A DNA stretch of 51,837 nt from Lachnospiraceae bacterium (GTDB lineage: Bacteria > Bacillota > Clostridia > Lachnospirales > Lachnospiraceae), in the NCBI GenBank assembly GCA_015057405.1, contig SVEK01000020.1:1-51837 (forward strand), given 5' to 3'. How positions within the stretch are numbered: position 1 is the stretch's first letter; every line of letters starts with the position of its first letter. Below are positions 42,608 through 51,067 of the stretch, piece after piece. Position numbers and translations under genes: made by a program. The notes beneath the pieces were generated by a model. It saw only the letters and a program-made list of their open reading frames with translations, was not told the origin of the DNA and did not search any database.

Positions 42608-43989
42608 CTTACGCCTTCCCTTGTATCTTCAAGAACAATTCCTTTGGCAAGAAGCTCGTCACGTATTTCATCGGCTCTTGCAAAGTTTCTCTCTTTACGT
42701 GCGTTTTGACGTTCGTTAATGAGTGCTTCAACTTCTTCGTCAAGCATTTCTTCTTCTTTTTTACAAATGATTCCTAAAATATCGCACAACTTCACGATGC
42801 GGTCGTAACTTATGTTAACGAGTTCGATCGGAGAATCAGACGTTATATATGAGTTGGCAAGTTTAACTATCTCAAATATTGCGGCTATTGCATCTGCGGT
42901 ATTAAAGTCGTCATCCATAGCAGCATCGAATTTGTCGCTAAGGGCATTTAATGTTGTTTCGTAGTTTTTGTCATCATCTGAAAAATCACGTGCAGTAGCA
43001 ACATCCTTTATGTGCTTGAGGTTGCTTACGGAATTGCAAATGCGTTCAAGTGAACTGGAAGCAGAGTTCATAAGGTCGTCACTAAAGTTAAGAGGACTTC
43101 TGTAATGTGCATTCAGCATGAAGAAACGAAGCACTTGCAAAGGATATTTTTCTGCAATATCTTTGACCGTAAAGAAGTTACCTGCCGATTTTGACATTTT
43201 ATGGTTGTTAATGTTAAGAAATGCATTGTGCATCCAGTAATTTGAAAATGGTACTCCGTTAGCAGCTTCACTCTGAGCAATTTCATTTTCATGGTGAGGG
43301 AAAACGAGATCCTCCCCGCCGGCATGGATGTCAATTGAACTGCCAAGATATTTGTTGCTCATAACAGAACATTCTATGTGCCATCCAGGTCGACCGTCAC
43401 TCCAAGGTGAAGCCCAGGATGGTTCGCCCTCTTTTTTGGGTTTCCAAAGAACGAAGTCCATGGGATCTTCCTTTTCATCATCAACGGCTATACGTATGCC
43501 GGCATTTAAATCATCGAGATTTTTGCCGGATAATTTGCCGTATCCCTGAAATTTTCGTGTTCGATAAAATACGGTTCCGTTCTTTTCGTATGCATAACCC
43601 TTGTCGATTAACGTTTGAATCATTTCAATCATTCCGTCTATCTCTTCGGTAGCTTTCGGATGAACGGTTGCAGGCATAACGTTCATATTGTTCATATCTT
43701 CAAGACAGGCTTTAGTATATCGTTCGGCAATTTCAGCGGCTGTCACACCCTCTTCATTTGCCTTTGCAATTATCTTGTCATCTACGTCAGTGAAATTAGA
43801 AACATAATTCACTTCATAGCCTTTGTATTCAAGGTATCTTCTGACAGTGTCAAATACTATCATCGGGCGGGCATTTCCGATATGAATGTAATTGTATACG
43901 GTAGGTCCGCACACATACATCCTGATTTTGCCCTCTTCAATAGGAACTAACTCTTCTTTTTTGTTGTTGAGTGTATTGTATATCTTCAT
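42592..43989 (-). CDS. cysS: Cysteinyl-tRNA synthetase
   Basis: A 465-residue class I synthetase for tRNA-Cys. The HIGH-equivalent is YNYIHIGNARPMIVFD near residue 34, and the KMSKS loop is HKMSKSAGNFFTVKDI near residue 266. Zinc-binding residues include Cys in MYVCGPTVYN and HHENEIAQSEA. AAAGGAGATT precedes the ATG. It leads the cysS-mrnC-rlmB-sigH-tRNA-Thr unit from a near-perfect promoter. No T-box is visible in the short leader of about 30 nt. Confidence 0.97.
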   Translation of the reverse strand: MKIYNTLNNKKEELVPIEEGKIRMYVCGPTVYNYIHIGNARPMIVFDTVRRYLEYKGYEVNYVSNFTDVDDKIIAKANEEGVTAAEIAERYTKACLEDMNNMNVMPATVHPKATEEIDGMIEMIQTLIDKGYAYEKNGTVFYRTRKFQGYGKLSGKNLDDLNAGIRIAVDDEKEDPMDFVLWKPKKEGEPSWASPWSDGRPGWHIECSVMSNKYLGSSIDIHAGGEDLVFPHHENEIAQSEAANGVPFSNYWMHNAFLNINNHKMSKSAGNFFTVKDIAEKYPLQVLRFFMLNAHYRSPLNFSDDLMNSASSSLERICNSVSNLKHIKDVATARDFSDDDKNYETTLNALSDKFDAAMDDDFNTADAIAAIFEIVKLANSYITSDSPIELVNISYDRIVKLCDILGIICKKEEEMLDEEVEALINERQNARKERNFARADEIRDELLAKGIVLEDTREGVRWKRS

Positions 43990-44024
43990 TGTAAATCTCC
44001 TTTATAAAACCTGAATTAACTTGA

Positions 44025-44053
44025 ATTTTATGCGTGGCAGATGCTTTTGTCAA
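44025..44053 (-). promoter_or_regulatory. Near-perfect sigma-A promoter of the cysS operon
   Basis: On the minus strand: perfect -35 TTGACA (44053-44048), a 17-bp spacer and -10 TAAAAT (44030-44025). Transcription should start near 44018, giving a leader of about 30 nt. Confidence 0.85.
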
Positions 44054-44055
44054 GG

Positions 44056-44107
44056 GAAACATAGGGTTATAATGTAAAACAGTGAAACATAAGGTTATAG
44101 TTTAAAC
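44056..44107. repeat. Paired 28-bp-period direct repeats upstream of the cysS promoter
   Basis: GAAACATAGGGTTATAATG (44056-44074) is followed by GAAACATAAGGTTATAG (44084-44100) with matching A/C-rich tails. They lie directly upstream of the cysS -35 box and about 65 bp upstream of the CBM9 promoter. They could be a two-site operator; this is inference. Confidence 0.55.
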
Positions 44108-44171
44108 AAGTAGTATTAATGCAGAATCAGTTCCAAAGGTAGAAATAATTAAAAAAGTTTGCAAAAAACTG

Positions 44172-44200
44172 TTGCAATATTGTAAAAAAAATGGGATAAT
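44172..44200 (+). promoter_or_regulatory. Sigma-A-like promoter of the CBM9 surface-protein gene
   Basis: -35 TTGCAA, a 17-bp spacer rich in A, and -10 GATAAT. It gives a leader of about 85 nt before the ATG at 44293. Confidence 0.65.
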
Positions 44201-44292
44201 AGACGTACCGTGGGAAGACTGTATCCTTGTAGGGTGTTATTGGGGGGAGGTCTTTACCAAAATTATATTTATTTTATATAGGAGGAAAGGCA

Positions 44293-47200
44293 ATGAGGAG
44301 AGTAATGAAGAAGGGCATAGCTATTGCACTTGCTGCAGCTATGGTCATCACAGCAGCTCCGGCTTCACAGGCAGGAGCAGCTAAGAAGCCAGCACTTAAC
44401 ATCAAGAAGAAGACTGTTAAGCCTGGTGCAACTGTAAAACTTAAGATTAAGAATGGTAGTAAGAAGGCAAAGGTAACATGGAAGGCTAGCAAGAAGAAGA
44501 TGGTTAAGCTTTCTAAGAAGTCTAACAAGGGTGTAACAGTTAAAGCTCTTAAGAAGACTGGTAAAGTTAATGTTACTGCTTCTTACAAGGTTGGCAAGAA
44601 AAAGGCAGTTAAGCTTACATGTAAGCTTACAATCAAAAAGGGTAGTTCTAAGGTAACTAACGAACCTGTTGTAACACCGGCACCTGCAACACAGAATCCT
44701 GTTGTAACACCGGCACCTGCAACACAGAGTCCTAATGTTGGCGGACCTACTCCAACAAAGGGACCTACAAAGACACCAGCTCCAACTAAGACTCCTGGTC
44801 CTGCAGCTAAGAACGGAGCAGTAGATGCTCGTAAGCTTGCTTCAGGCGCTGTTATTACAGTTGATGGTACTGTAGGAGCAAAAGAATGGATGGATGCTAA
44901 CGTAACTATCGATCTTTTACAGAATGCTAACAGTGTTCGTGGTGAAGTAGCTATCAAAGCTGCAACTGCAAAACTTATGTGGGCAGACGACGCAGTTTAC
45001 GCTCTTATCCAGGCAGATGCTGCTATGGAAGAAGTTACATTGTTCGTTGATGATGACGGAGATGCAACTAACAACAATGCTAAGAAGGCTACAGGAACAC
45101 TTAGCGCAGATAAGATGACAGCAGAAGTTAAGGTTGATTGTGCACCTAACGCTGACAAGGGTGTTAAGGCTGAAATCATGGTTAAGGCCGGCGGTACAAT
45201 TAACTACTTCGATTCAGTTACTAAGATGGCATACAATGCTGAAAAAGATGAGTGGGCACTTGAAGATGAAGGAATCAAGGCTGGTACAGATGATTCTGTA
45301 TTAGGTACAGTTAATCTTCTTGGTTCATTAGAGCAGCCTAAGACAGCTTACTTCACAAAGGATGGTGCAGACATTATCGCTGAAGCTGCAATTCCGGATG
45401 AGTGGGAAACACCAGCTGAAGATGGCGCAGAAGAAGGTACATTCTTTGCTAAGACAAAGAAGATGAATTTTGTAGATGTAGCATATTGGACAGACGTATA
45501 TGCTGCTAACAGTGCAGAGTCAATCATGTTCCAGAAAGTTAATACAGCTCCTTATAACCCAGCAGGATATGAAGGAACTTTGGATGGTATTGAACTTGCA
45601 ACTGCTTATGATGCAGATGGTAACAAATTAGAAGATTTAAGCGATACATCTAAGATTGCTGAGTGGAGATCTGACAGAAGCCAGGCTCAGGGTTATGTAA
45701 TGTGGGATAAGCAATATGCATATGTTCTCTTTGACATAACAGACTCAGATATCGCACCTGTACCTGTAGATGGCGAAGAAAGATACGTATCAGACTCAAC
45801 AGAGTTCTTCTTCAATGAAGATAATGCAACAGCATACGGTGCAGCAGGTGATTCAAGTGCTGTACAGTTCCGTGTAAGTGCTATTGACAACGGATTCTCA
45901 TCAAATGAATATTCAACAGGTAAGTATGAACTTGTAGCTCATGCAGTTGGATATAAGTATGCAGATGGTGTCGTTAAAAACGTAATCGAAGAAGGATGTT
46001 TAGGATACTATACACAGTACATCATTAAGCTTGGTAAAGAACATAGGAATGGTGACGTAATGGGTATGGACCTTCAGGTAAATGACTGTAGTTCAAAAGT
46101 TGTAGCTGCAACTGAAGAAACTCCTGAATCTACAACACCTGTAAGAAACTGTACAATTACAGCATACGATACAACTAACTCATCATGGGAGAATCCTACA
46201 GTATTTGGTCGTATCGAGCTTGTAAATCCGGATGAAGCTCCGGTTGATCCTAATGCAACACCTGTTCCAACAGAAGTTCCTGCATTTGATATTGCTGATG
46301 CTTCAGATGCAACTCCTGCAGCTATGAAAGTAGATGCTCCAATCGTAGCAGATGGTACAATTGATGAAGCTTGGGCTGACGTACCTGCATATGCAGTTAA
46401 GTCAACTTCAGATGATTCACAGGCACTCGTTAAGACTGCTTGGGATGCTGATAACCTTTATGTACTCGTAAGAGTTAAGGATGCAGCTTTTGATTCTACA
46501 GCAGATGCTGATTACATGAGAGATGGTGGAGAACTTTTCCTTGACGAGGATAACTCAAAGGAAGATTCATATGCTGCTAATACTGATGCATTCCAGTATC
46601 GTTATTCAGGATTTGATGCAGAGGCAACAACTACTAAGAAAATCACAGAAGGTAGTGACGATGCAAAGGCTGCTTACGCAGGAATCGAGGCAGCACACGT
46701 TATGGTAAGTGATGGATATATCGTAGAGTACAAAGTTCCATGGGCTGACAAAGATTCTATCGCAGCAGGTAAAGTAATCGGATACGAAGTAAACGTATTT
46801 GACTGTGCTGGTGGTAGCAGAGCTCAGGAGATGTTACTTCTTACAGAAGGTGGAGCTCTTTACCAGAATCCAAGTCTCTTTGGTGAGATTGAACTTACAG
46901 AGAAGAAGTATGATTTACATGCTGGAATAGTAGAGAAACCTAATTCATGGGATCCTGCTGCTGCTACAGTAGTAAAGAATGCTGATGGTTCAGTTACAAT
47001 CACTAAGACAGGTGAGTTTGGATTCGTTCGCCCTAATGAGGACTGGGGTCCATGTAGTAAGATTGTAATTTCTTACAAGGATTCTGACAATGCAGCTGGA
47101 TTTGGATATGTTGTTAAGTATGATTCAAATAATGTTGGTTGGGCTAATGGCGAAGAGAATAAGAGCAACTTCAGCACAATGACAGGTGAAGGTACTGCTG

Positions 47201-47304
47201 AGATAATTCCGGCAAATCCATCTGGCAATGTATCAGGTATCAGAATCTTTGGTGGTACTGATGGTGCTACATTGACTATCACAGATATTACTTTCGTAAA
47301 ATAA
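44293..47304 (+). CDS. Secreted multi-CBM9 protein with Lys-rich Ig-like module, no catalytic domain
   Basis: A 1003-residue exported protein. A signal peptide (residues 1-29) is followed by the Lys-rich module (about 34-116) and a Thr/Pro linker. There are three CBM9-like beta-sandwich domains at about 175-395, 410-650 and 685-870, seen as VDGTVGAKEW, then LWADDAVYALIQADA, VMWDKQYAYVLFDITDSD and AWDADNLYVLVRVKDAAFD. A further beta domain (875-1003) ends in LTITDITFVK. No glycosidase motif is visible, so it probably binds xylan or sugar at the surface. CBM9 usually accompanies GH10 xylanases; here it is separate. Codon bias (AAG, GCT, CTT, GTT) is stronger than in neighbours and implies high expression. 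AGGAGG precedes the ATG. Confidence 0.85.
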   Translation: MRRVMKKGIAIALAAAMVITAAPASQAGAAKKPALNIKKKTVKPGATVKLKIKNGSKKAKVTWKASKKKMVKLSKKSNKGVTVKALKKTGKVNVTASYKVGKKKAVKLTCKLTIKKGSSKVTNEPVVTPAPATQNPVVTPAPATQSPNVGGPTPTKGPTKTPAPTKTPGPAAKNGAVDARKLASGAVITVDGTVGAKEWMDANVTIDLLQNANSVRGEVAIKAATAKLMWADDAVYALIQADAAMEEVTLFVDDDGDATNNNAKKATGTLSADKMTAEVKVDCAPNADKGVKAEIMVKAGGTINYFDSVTKMAYNAEKDEWALEDEGIKAGTDDSVLGTVNLLGSLEQPKTAYFTKDGADIIAEAAIPDEWETPAEDGAEEGTFFAKTKKMNFVDVAYWTDVYAANSAESIMFQKVNTAPYNPAGYEGTLDGIELATAYDADGNKLEDLSDTSKIAEWRSDRSQAQGYVMWDKQYAYVLFDITDSDIAPVPVDGEERYVSDSTEFFFNEDNATAYGAAGDSSAVQFRVSAIDNGFSSNEYSTGKYELVAHAVGYKYADGVVKNVIEEGCLGYYTQYIIKLGKEHRNGDVMGMDLQVNDCSSKVVAATEETPESTTPVRNCTITAYDTTNSSWENPTVFGRIELVNPDEAPVDPNATPVPTEVPAFDIADASDATPAAMKVDAPIVADGTIDEAWADVPAYAVKSTSDDSQALVKTAWDADNLYVLVRVKDAAFDSTADADYMRDGGELFLDEDNSKEDSYAANTDAFQYRYSGFDAEATTTKKITEGSDDAKAAYAGIEAAHVMVSDGYIVEYKVPWADKDSIAAGKVIGYEVNVFDCAGGSRAQEMLLLTEGGALYQNPSLFGEIELTEKKYDLHAGIVEKPNSWDPAAATVVKNADGSVTITKTGEFGFVRPNEDWGPCSKIVISYKDSDNAAGFGYVVKYDSNNVGWANGEENKSNFSTMTGEGTAEIIPANPSGNVSGIRIFGGTDGATLTITDITFVK
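44668..44733 (+). repeat. 33-bp tandem duplication in the linker of the CBM9 protein
   Basis: Two copies of a GTTGTAACACCGGCACCTGC-type unit, nearly identical, encode VVTPAPATQNP and VVTPAPATQSP. This is a recent linker expansion. Confidence 0.9.
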
Positions 47305-47368
47305 TGTGTAGTTAATCAAAGTGGATTATTAGAAATATAATATTATATTCTTTTATAAGAATGACGTT

Positions 47369-47410
47369 ACTGCCATCAGGCAACGTAAGTTGTCTGGTGG
47401 CAGTTTTTTG
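47369..47410 (+). terminator. Strong terminator after the CBM9 gene
   Basis: ACTGCCATCAGGCAAC pairs with GTTGTCTGGTGGCAGT across a GTAA loop, followed by TTTTT. Confidence 0.92.
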
Positions 47411-47552
47411 CTTTCTGGGAAATTTTGCTCTTTGTCAAGAGAGGGCAAAACCCGTTAATGGCGATGAAATTATCCCGGGAAGCAAAAACGCTTCGCGGAG
47501 ATCGCATTGCGACGGATAGGAATAATGTTGCTAGTATAACCCGCCACAGGCG

Positions 47553-47576
47553 TAGAATGTCGCTTGCGACATTCTA
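47553..47576. other. Perfect 11-bp palindromic hairpin in a 260-bp non-coding gap
   Basis: TAGAATGTCGC-TT-GCGACATTCTA followed by TTTT. The surrounding 47411-47600 holds no supported gene; it is more GC-rich than its surroundings and contains small inverted repeats. It may be a terminator or a remnant of a small repeat element. Confidence 0.6.
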
Positions 47577-47599
47577 TTTTGCCGGTTTCAAAAGTGAGG

Positions 47600-47628
47600 T
47601 TGACATTTGTCATCGTATAAAACATAAT
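47600..47628 (+). promoter_or_regulatory. Sigma-A-like promoter for the GtrA-family gene
   Basis: Perfect -35 TTGACA, a 17-bp spacer and -10 CATAAT, about 38 bp before the start at 47667. Confidence 0.7.
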
Positions 47629-47666
47629 AGTAAGAGTTAATATACAAGATAATGGGAGACGAAATA

Positions 47667-48098
47667 ATGTATCAGAAGATAAAGGAACTAATAACAAAAT
47701 ATCGTGAAATAATAACCTATATAATAGTAGGTGGTTTGAATACGATTGTTTCATGGATGGCATATTTTTTGTGCGTATATACATTTCTTGACGCAGCGGA
47801 TTCGTTTGAACATTTTATTGCTAATACTATAAGTTGGATCGTTGGTGTTACTTGTTTTTATCCGTTGAACAGAAAATGGGTGTTTAGAAGTACTAATCCT
47901 CACGTGTTGAAAGAGTTTGCAGGATTTGCAGGTTCCAGATTATTTACTTGGATATTAGATGTGGTGGTTATGTGGGTGACTGTCAACGTCATGAATGTTC
48001 CGGAATGGATTGCGAAAGTATTTATTTCAGCAGTGCTTGTAACAATAATTAATTATGTGTTAAGTAAAGTTGTGATATTTAGGAAACGTGATGAATAA
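47667..48098 (+). CDS. GtrA-family membrane protein
   Basis: A 143-residue protein with four membrane segments, typical of GtrA/DPMS3 small proteins that help lipid-linked sugars across the membrane. Motifs are YIIVGGLNTIVSWMAYF near residue 18, the NTISWIVGVTCFYPLNRKWVF segment with its conserved Asn and Arg, and INYVLSKVVIF at the end. The ATG at 47667 has GGGAG 8 bp upstream, so an earlier ATG that overlaps this site is rejected. It stands alone between two terminators. A partner glycosyltransferase is not in the window. Confidence 0.92.
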   Translation: MYQKIKELITKYREIITYIIVGGLNTIVSWMAYFLCVYTFLDAADSFEHFIANTISWIVGVTCFYPLNRKWVFRSTNPHVLKEFAGFAGSRLFTWILDVVVMWVTVNVMNVPEWIAKVFISAVLVTIINYVLSKVVIFRKRDE

Positions 48099-48145
48099 AG
48101 CATATTAAGTGTATGCTACAGAAGTATTAATAATTGGAATGAATT

Positions 48146-48175
48146 AAAGCTACCGCTTATAACCGGTAGCTTTTT
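48146..48175. terminator. Bidirectional terminator between GtrA and AraC genes
   Basis: AAAGCTACCG pairs with CGGTAGCTTT around an 8-nt loop, flanked by T-runs on both sides of the convergent genes. Confidence 0.85.
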
Positions 48176-48215
48176 GAATTCGGGGTAAAATATCAGGTTG
48201 TTATCAAGTGAATTA

Positions 48216-49091
48216 TTAGTTGGATTCTGAACTAACTCTGCTGAAAAATTCTTTTGGAGATATACCTTCGGTACGCTGGAATGTTCTGTAAAAGGTTGAA
48301 TAATCTCTGAAACCGATTGACAGATATACCTGAGACGGCGAAACGCCGTTTGCCATCTCCTGTTTTGCTATGCTGATACGTTTCATAACAAGATAGTTAT
48401 GAATAGTTTGAGCTGTGTAGTCTTTAAATTCTTTTGAAAGTGTTGACTTATTCAGATAAAATTTTTCGGCTAGTAAGTCCAATGATATTTCTTCCACATA
48501 GTTGCTGTTGATATATGCAAGTAACTGTTCAACTAAAGGATTAAGCTGGACAATTCCCTGAGGTTCCAATGCTTCAACGATATTCATATTAAGTAATGTT
48601 ATTATTTTTAGGATATGAGCGCGGTTAAGCATTTCTTTTCCGTAAAAATCACAATTTTGACTGTCGTATATCTGACGCATACAGTAAGTTATTGCGTTGA
48701 AATGGTCTTCATTTTCAATATGGAAATGATAACGCTTATGTTTACTTGCAAGACGAAGTTTATTAAGCGGATTATGTTCGTTGAACTGAAATGACTTAAG
48801 TGCTGTTTCTGTAATATACATATACATTCTTATATAAGGAAGTGTTTTTGGTTCTGCTTGGAAGAGTTGATGAATGGTGTAAGGTGGAATGATTACAATA
48901 TCACCTTTTTTTAATTCATACAGAGTGTCTTCTACAGACAAACGAACTGACCCGCCAAGATAAATATATATTTCATAGTAATCGTGGGTGTGAGCAGGTA
49001 CAAAAGGAAAACTATTGTTAGTTGTATGTCTGGCTTCGTAGTAGTAATCGCTTGCAATTGGCCCATCTGATTCTGAATACAGATATCTCAT
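48216..49091 (-). CDS. AraC-family transcriptional regulator with cupin sensor
   Basis: A 291-residue regulator. The N-terminal half is a cupin-type sugar-sensing fold with PAHTHDYYEIYIYLGGSVRL and the later GDIVIIPPYTIHQLF. The C-terminal about 100 residues carry two helix-turn-helix motifs (ISLDLLAEKFYLNKSTLSKEFKDY and VSPSQVYLSIGFRDYSTFYRTFQRTEGISPKEF). The promoter and gene are divergent from the SGNH esterase at 49292, so that gene, and the Ig-module gene after it, are likely targets. The inducer is unknown; a plant-derived sugar is inferred. A ribosome site (GGAGGG) precedes the ATG. Confidence 0.92.
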   Translation of the reverse strand: MRYLYSESDGPIASDYYYEARHTTNNSFPFVPAHTHDYYEIYIYLGGSVRLSVEDTLYELKKGDIVIIPPYTIHQLFQAEPKTLPYIRMYMYITETALKSFQFNEHNPLNKLRLASKHKRYHFHIENEDHFNAITYCMRQIYDSQNCDFYGKEMLNRAHILKIITLLNMNIVEALEPQGIVQLNPLVEQLLAYINSNYVEEISLDLLAEKFYLNKSTLSKEFKDYTAQTIHNYLVMKRISIAKQEMANGVSPSQVYLSIGFRDYSTFYRTFQRTEGISPKEFFSRVSSESN

Positions 49092-49151
49092 AAGTCAGCC
49101 CTCCTTCTTATATAGTATGAGTATTATTTACAAGTAAAACTATCTTTATTC

Positions 49152-49181
49152 AGTATATCTCGTTTGATTGCAAATGGTCAA
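49152..49181 (-). promoter_or_regulatory. Sigma-A-like promoter of the AraC gene
   Basis: On the minus strand: -35 TTGACC, an 18-bp spacer and -10 TATACT, leaving about 60 bp to the start codon. Confidence 0.7.
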
Positions 49182-49207
49182 GAAAATATTGCATTTTTAT
49201 ATCTTCG

Positions 49208-49236
49208 TTGTTAAATAATGATTAACATGGTATCAT
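49208..49236 (+). promoter_or_regulatory. Sigma-A-like promoter of the SGNH esterase gene
   Basis: -35 TTGTTA, a 17-bp spacer and -10 TATCAT, divergent from the AraC promoter with only 26 bp between their -35 boxes. Confidence 0.7.
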
Positions 49237-49291
49237 ATACTTAATATGCAATAAATTGCCTATATACCATAATTTAAAGGAGGAAACTATT

Positions 49292-50968
49292 ATGTGGTTT
49301 CGTAAAGGATTAAGAACCATAGGAACGGCAGTATTAACATTTGCAATGGTGGCATCTCTTGTAACACCGGGAGAAACTACTGCAGCAAAGGCACCTTCAT
49401 TCGCAAAGAAAACAGTAAATGTTAAGGTGGGAAAAACAACAACTGTCAAAATTAAGAACGTAAATAAGAAAGCAAAAGTAACATGGAAAATTAAGTCAAC
49501 AAGAATTGCAAAACTTGGAAAGAAATCTAAAACATCAGTCAAGGTAAAAGGTGTAAAGGCCGGTAAAACAACACTGACTGCTGTATATAAGCTTCGTAAG
49601 AATAAGAAAACACTTAAGTGCAGTATTGTTGTTAAAGGAACAGATGTAGCTAAAGCAACACCGGTAAGTCAGGACAGTAATACTAATCAGCCAACACCTA
49701 CAGCTACACAAAATGTCGTTAATCCGACTGCAGTACCAACATTGGCTCCGACTGCAACACCAACTGCGGAACCAACAGAGGCTCCGTTTGGATGGACATC
49801 AACTTGGGGAACTGCCGAAGAGAAAAATGATATTTCAGCAGATTCAGCGATGCCAAAAATCCCACTTGCAGGTACAACTATCAGACAGATAATTCGTCCG
49901 ACAACAAGTGGTGAAAAAATTAGATTAAGATTGTCTAATCAGTACGGAAAAAGCGATGTTGAAATTGGTTCATGTCACGTTGCTGTACAGAAACCTATAG
50001 GAGAAGGAAGCTCGATTGATTATCAGACATCAGCTATAGATACTTCAACAGATACACTTATAACAGTAGACGGAAGTGAAAGTTTTACTATTCCGGCCGG
50101 AGAAGTTATTATAACAGATGAGATTGAGTTTACTACAACGGCGCTTGAGAATCTTGCAATATCAATGTATATCTTAGATGCGCCTGAAAGTAATATTACA
50201 GGTCACAGAGGAGCAAGAGCAACTACATATCAGATGCCTGGCAATGTAGTATCAGAAGAGTCTATAGAGACAGGAGATACTAAAACAACAACAAGCTGGT
50301 TCTTTGTTTCGGATGTATCAATCTGGACAAAGGGTGGTAAAGCAGTAGTATGTTTTGGTGATTCCATTACTGATGGTTACGGAACAGATGCTTCTTATCT
50401 TGGAAAAAGACCTGACAGTTATACCAGATGGATAGATTATTTTGCAAAGAGACTTCAGGGAAATGAAGATACTAAGCATATTTCAGTTATTAACGAAGGT
50501 ATAGGTTCTAATGCTATGTTCGGAGGCTATCCGACGGATGCCGGTAAAGACAGATTTGAACGAGATTTGCTTGAGCATGATAATGTAGCATACTGTATAA
50601 TTTTATTTGGTGTTAACGACCTTAATAAGTTACCGGACACATCAAAATTTGAAAGTCTTAAGTCAGAGTACGAAACAATGATTGACCTTTGCAGATCAAA
50701 TAATATAAAGGTTTTTGCTGCACCGATTCTTCCGTTTGGTACTAGTGATTATTATAGTGAAGGCTCAGAAGCAACAAGACAGTTAATCAACAATTGGTTC
50801 CGTTCGGAAGATTCAGGAGTAGACGGAATAATTGACTTTGAAGGTGCGCTTGCTGATCCGGAAAATCCGAAAAATATTCTTGAAAAATATACACACGGTG
50901 ATGGACTTCATCCATATGACGGATACGATGTAATGGCAGACGCAATTAATCTTGATTTGTTTAAATAA
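49292..50968 (+). CDS. Secreted SGNH/GDSL esterase with Lys-rich Ig-like module
   Basis: A 558-residue exported hydrolase. A signal peptide (about residues 1-33) is followed by the Lys-rich module (about 34-112) and a TPTATPTAEPTE-type linker. A beta-jelly-roll-like region (about 160-345) then leads to the SGNH domain. The catalytic Ser358 is in FGDSITDGYG, GVNDLN holds the oxyanion Asn, and Asp537/His540 are in DGLHPYDGYD. The two-part layout resembles carbohydrate esterases of the CE2/acetyl-xylan-like or rhamnogalacturonan type; deacetylation of xylan is a plausible role, not proven. AAAGGAGGA precedes the ATG. It is divergent from the AraC regulator and followed after 99 bp by another Ig-module gene. 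Confidence 0.88.
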   Translation: MWFRKGLRTIGTAVLTFAMVASLVTPGETTAAKAPSFAKKTVNVKVGKTTTVKIKNVNKKAKVTWKIKSTRIAKLGKKSKTSVKVKGVKAGKTTLTAVYKLRKNKKTLKCSIVVKGTDVAKATPVSQDSNTNQPTPTATQNVVNPTAVPTLAPTATPTAEPTEAPFGWTSTWGTAEEKNDISADSAMPKIPLAGTTIRQIIRPTTSGEKIRLRLSNQYGKSDVEIGSCHVAVQKPIGEGSSIDYQTSAIDTSTDTLITVDGSESFTIPAGEVIITDEIEFTTTALENLAISMYILDAPESNITGHRGARATTYQMPGNVVSEESIETGDTKTTTSWFFVSDVSIWTKGGKAVVCFGDSITDGYGTDASYLGKRPDSYTRWIDYFAKRLQGNEDTKHISVINEGIGSNAMFGGYPTDAGKDRFERDLLEHDNVAYCIILFGVNDLNKLPDTSKFESLKSEYETMIDLCRSNNIKVFAAPILPFGTSDYYSEGSEATRQLINNWFRSEDSGVDGIIDFEGALADPENPKNILEKYTHGDGLHPYDGYDVMADAINLDLFK

Positions 50969-51067
50969 TTGATACGAGAAGCTTTACTATTAGAAGTGTA
51001 ACATTGTAGTAAATGTGTTTGGCTTGCTGTGCTTCTGTCAGACAGACAGGCAAGATAGGAGGCTGAA

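Noticed and set aside
47425-47640. 71-residue plus-strand and 104-residue minus-strand frames in the gap before the GtrA gene
   Set aside because: No ribosome sites, sequences made of hairpin repeats, and no protein-like pattern.
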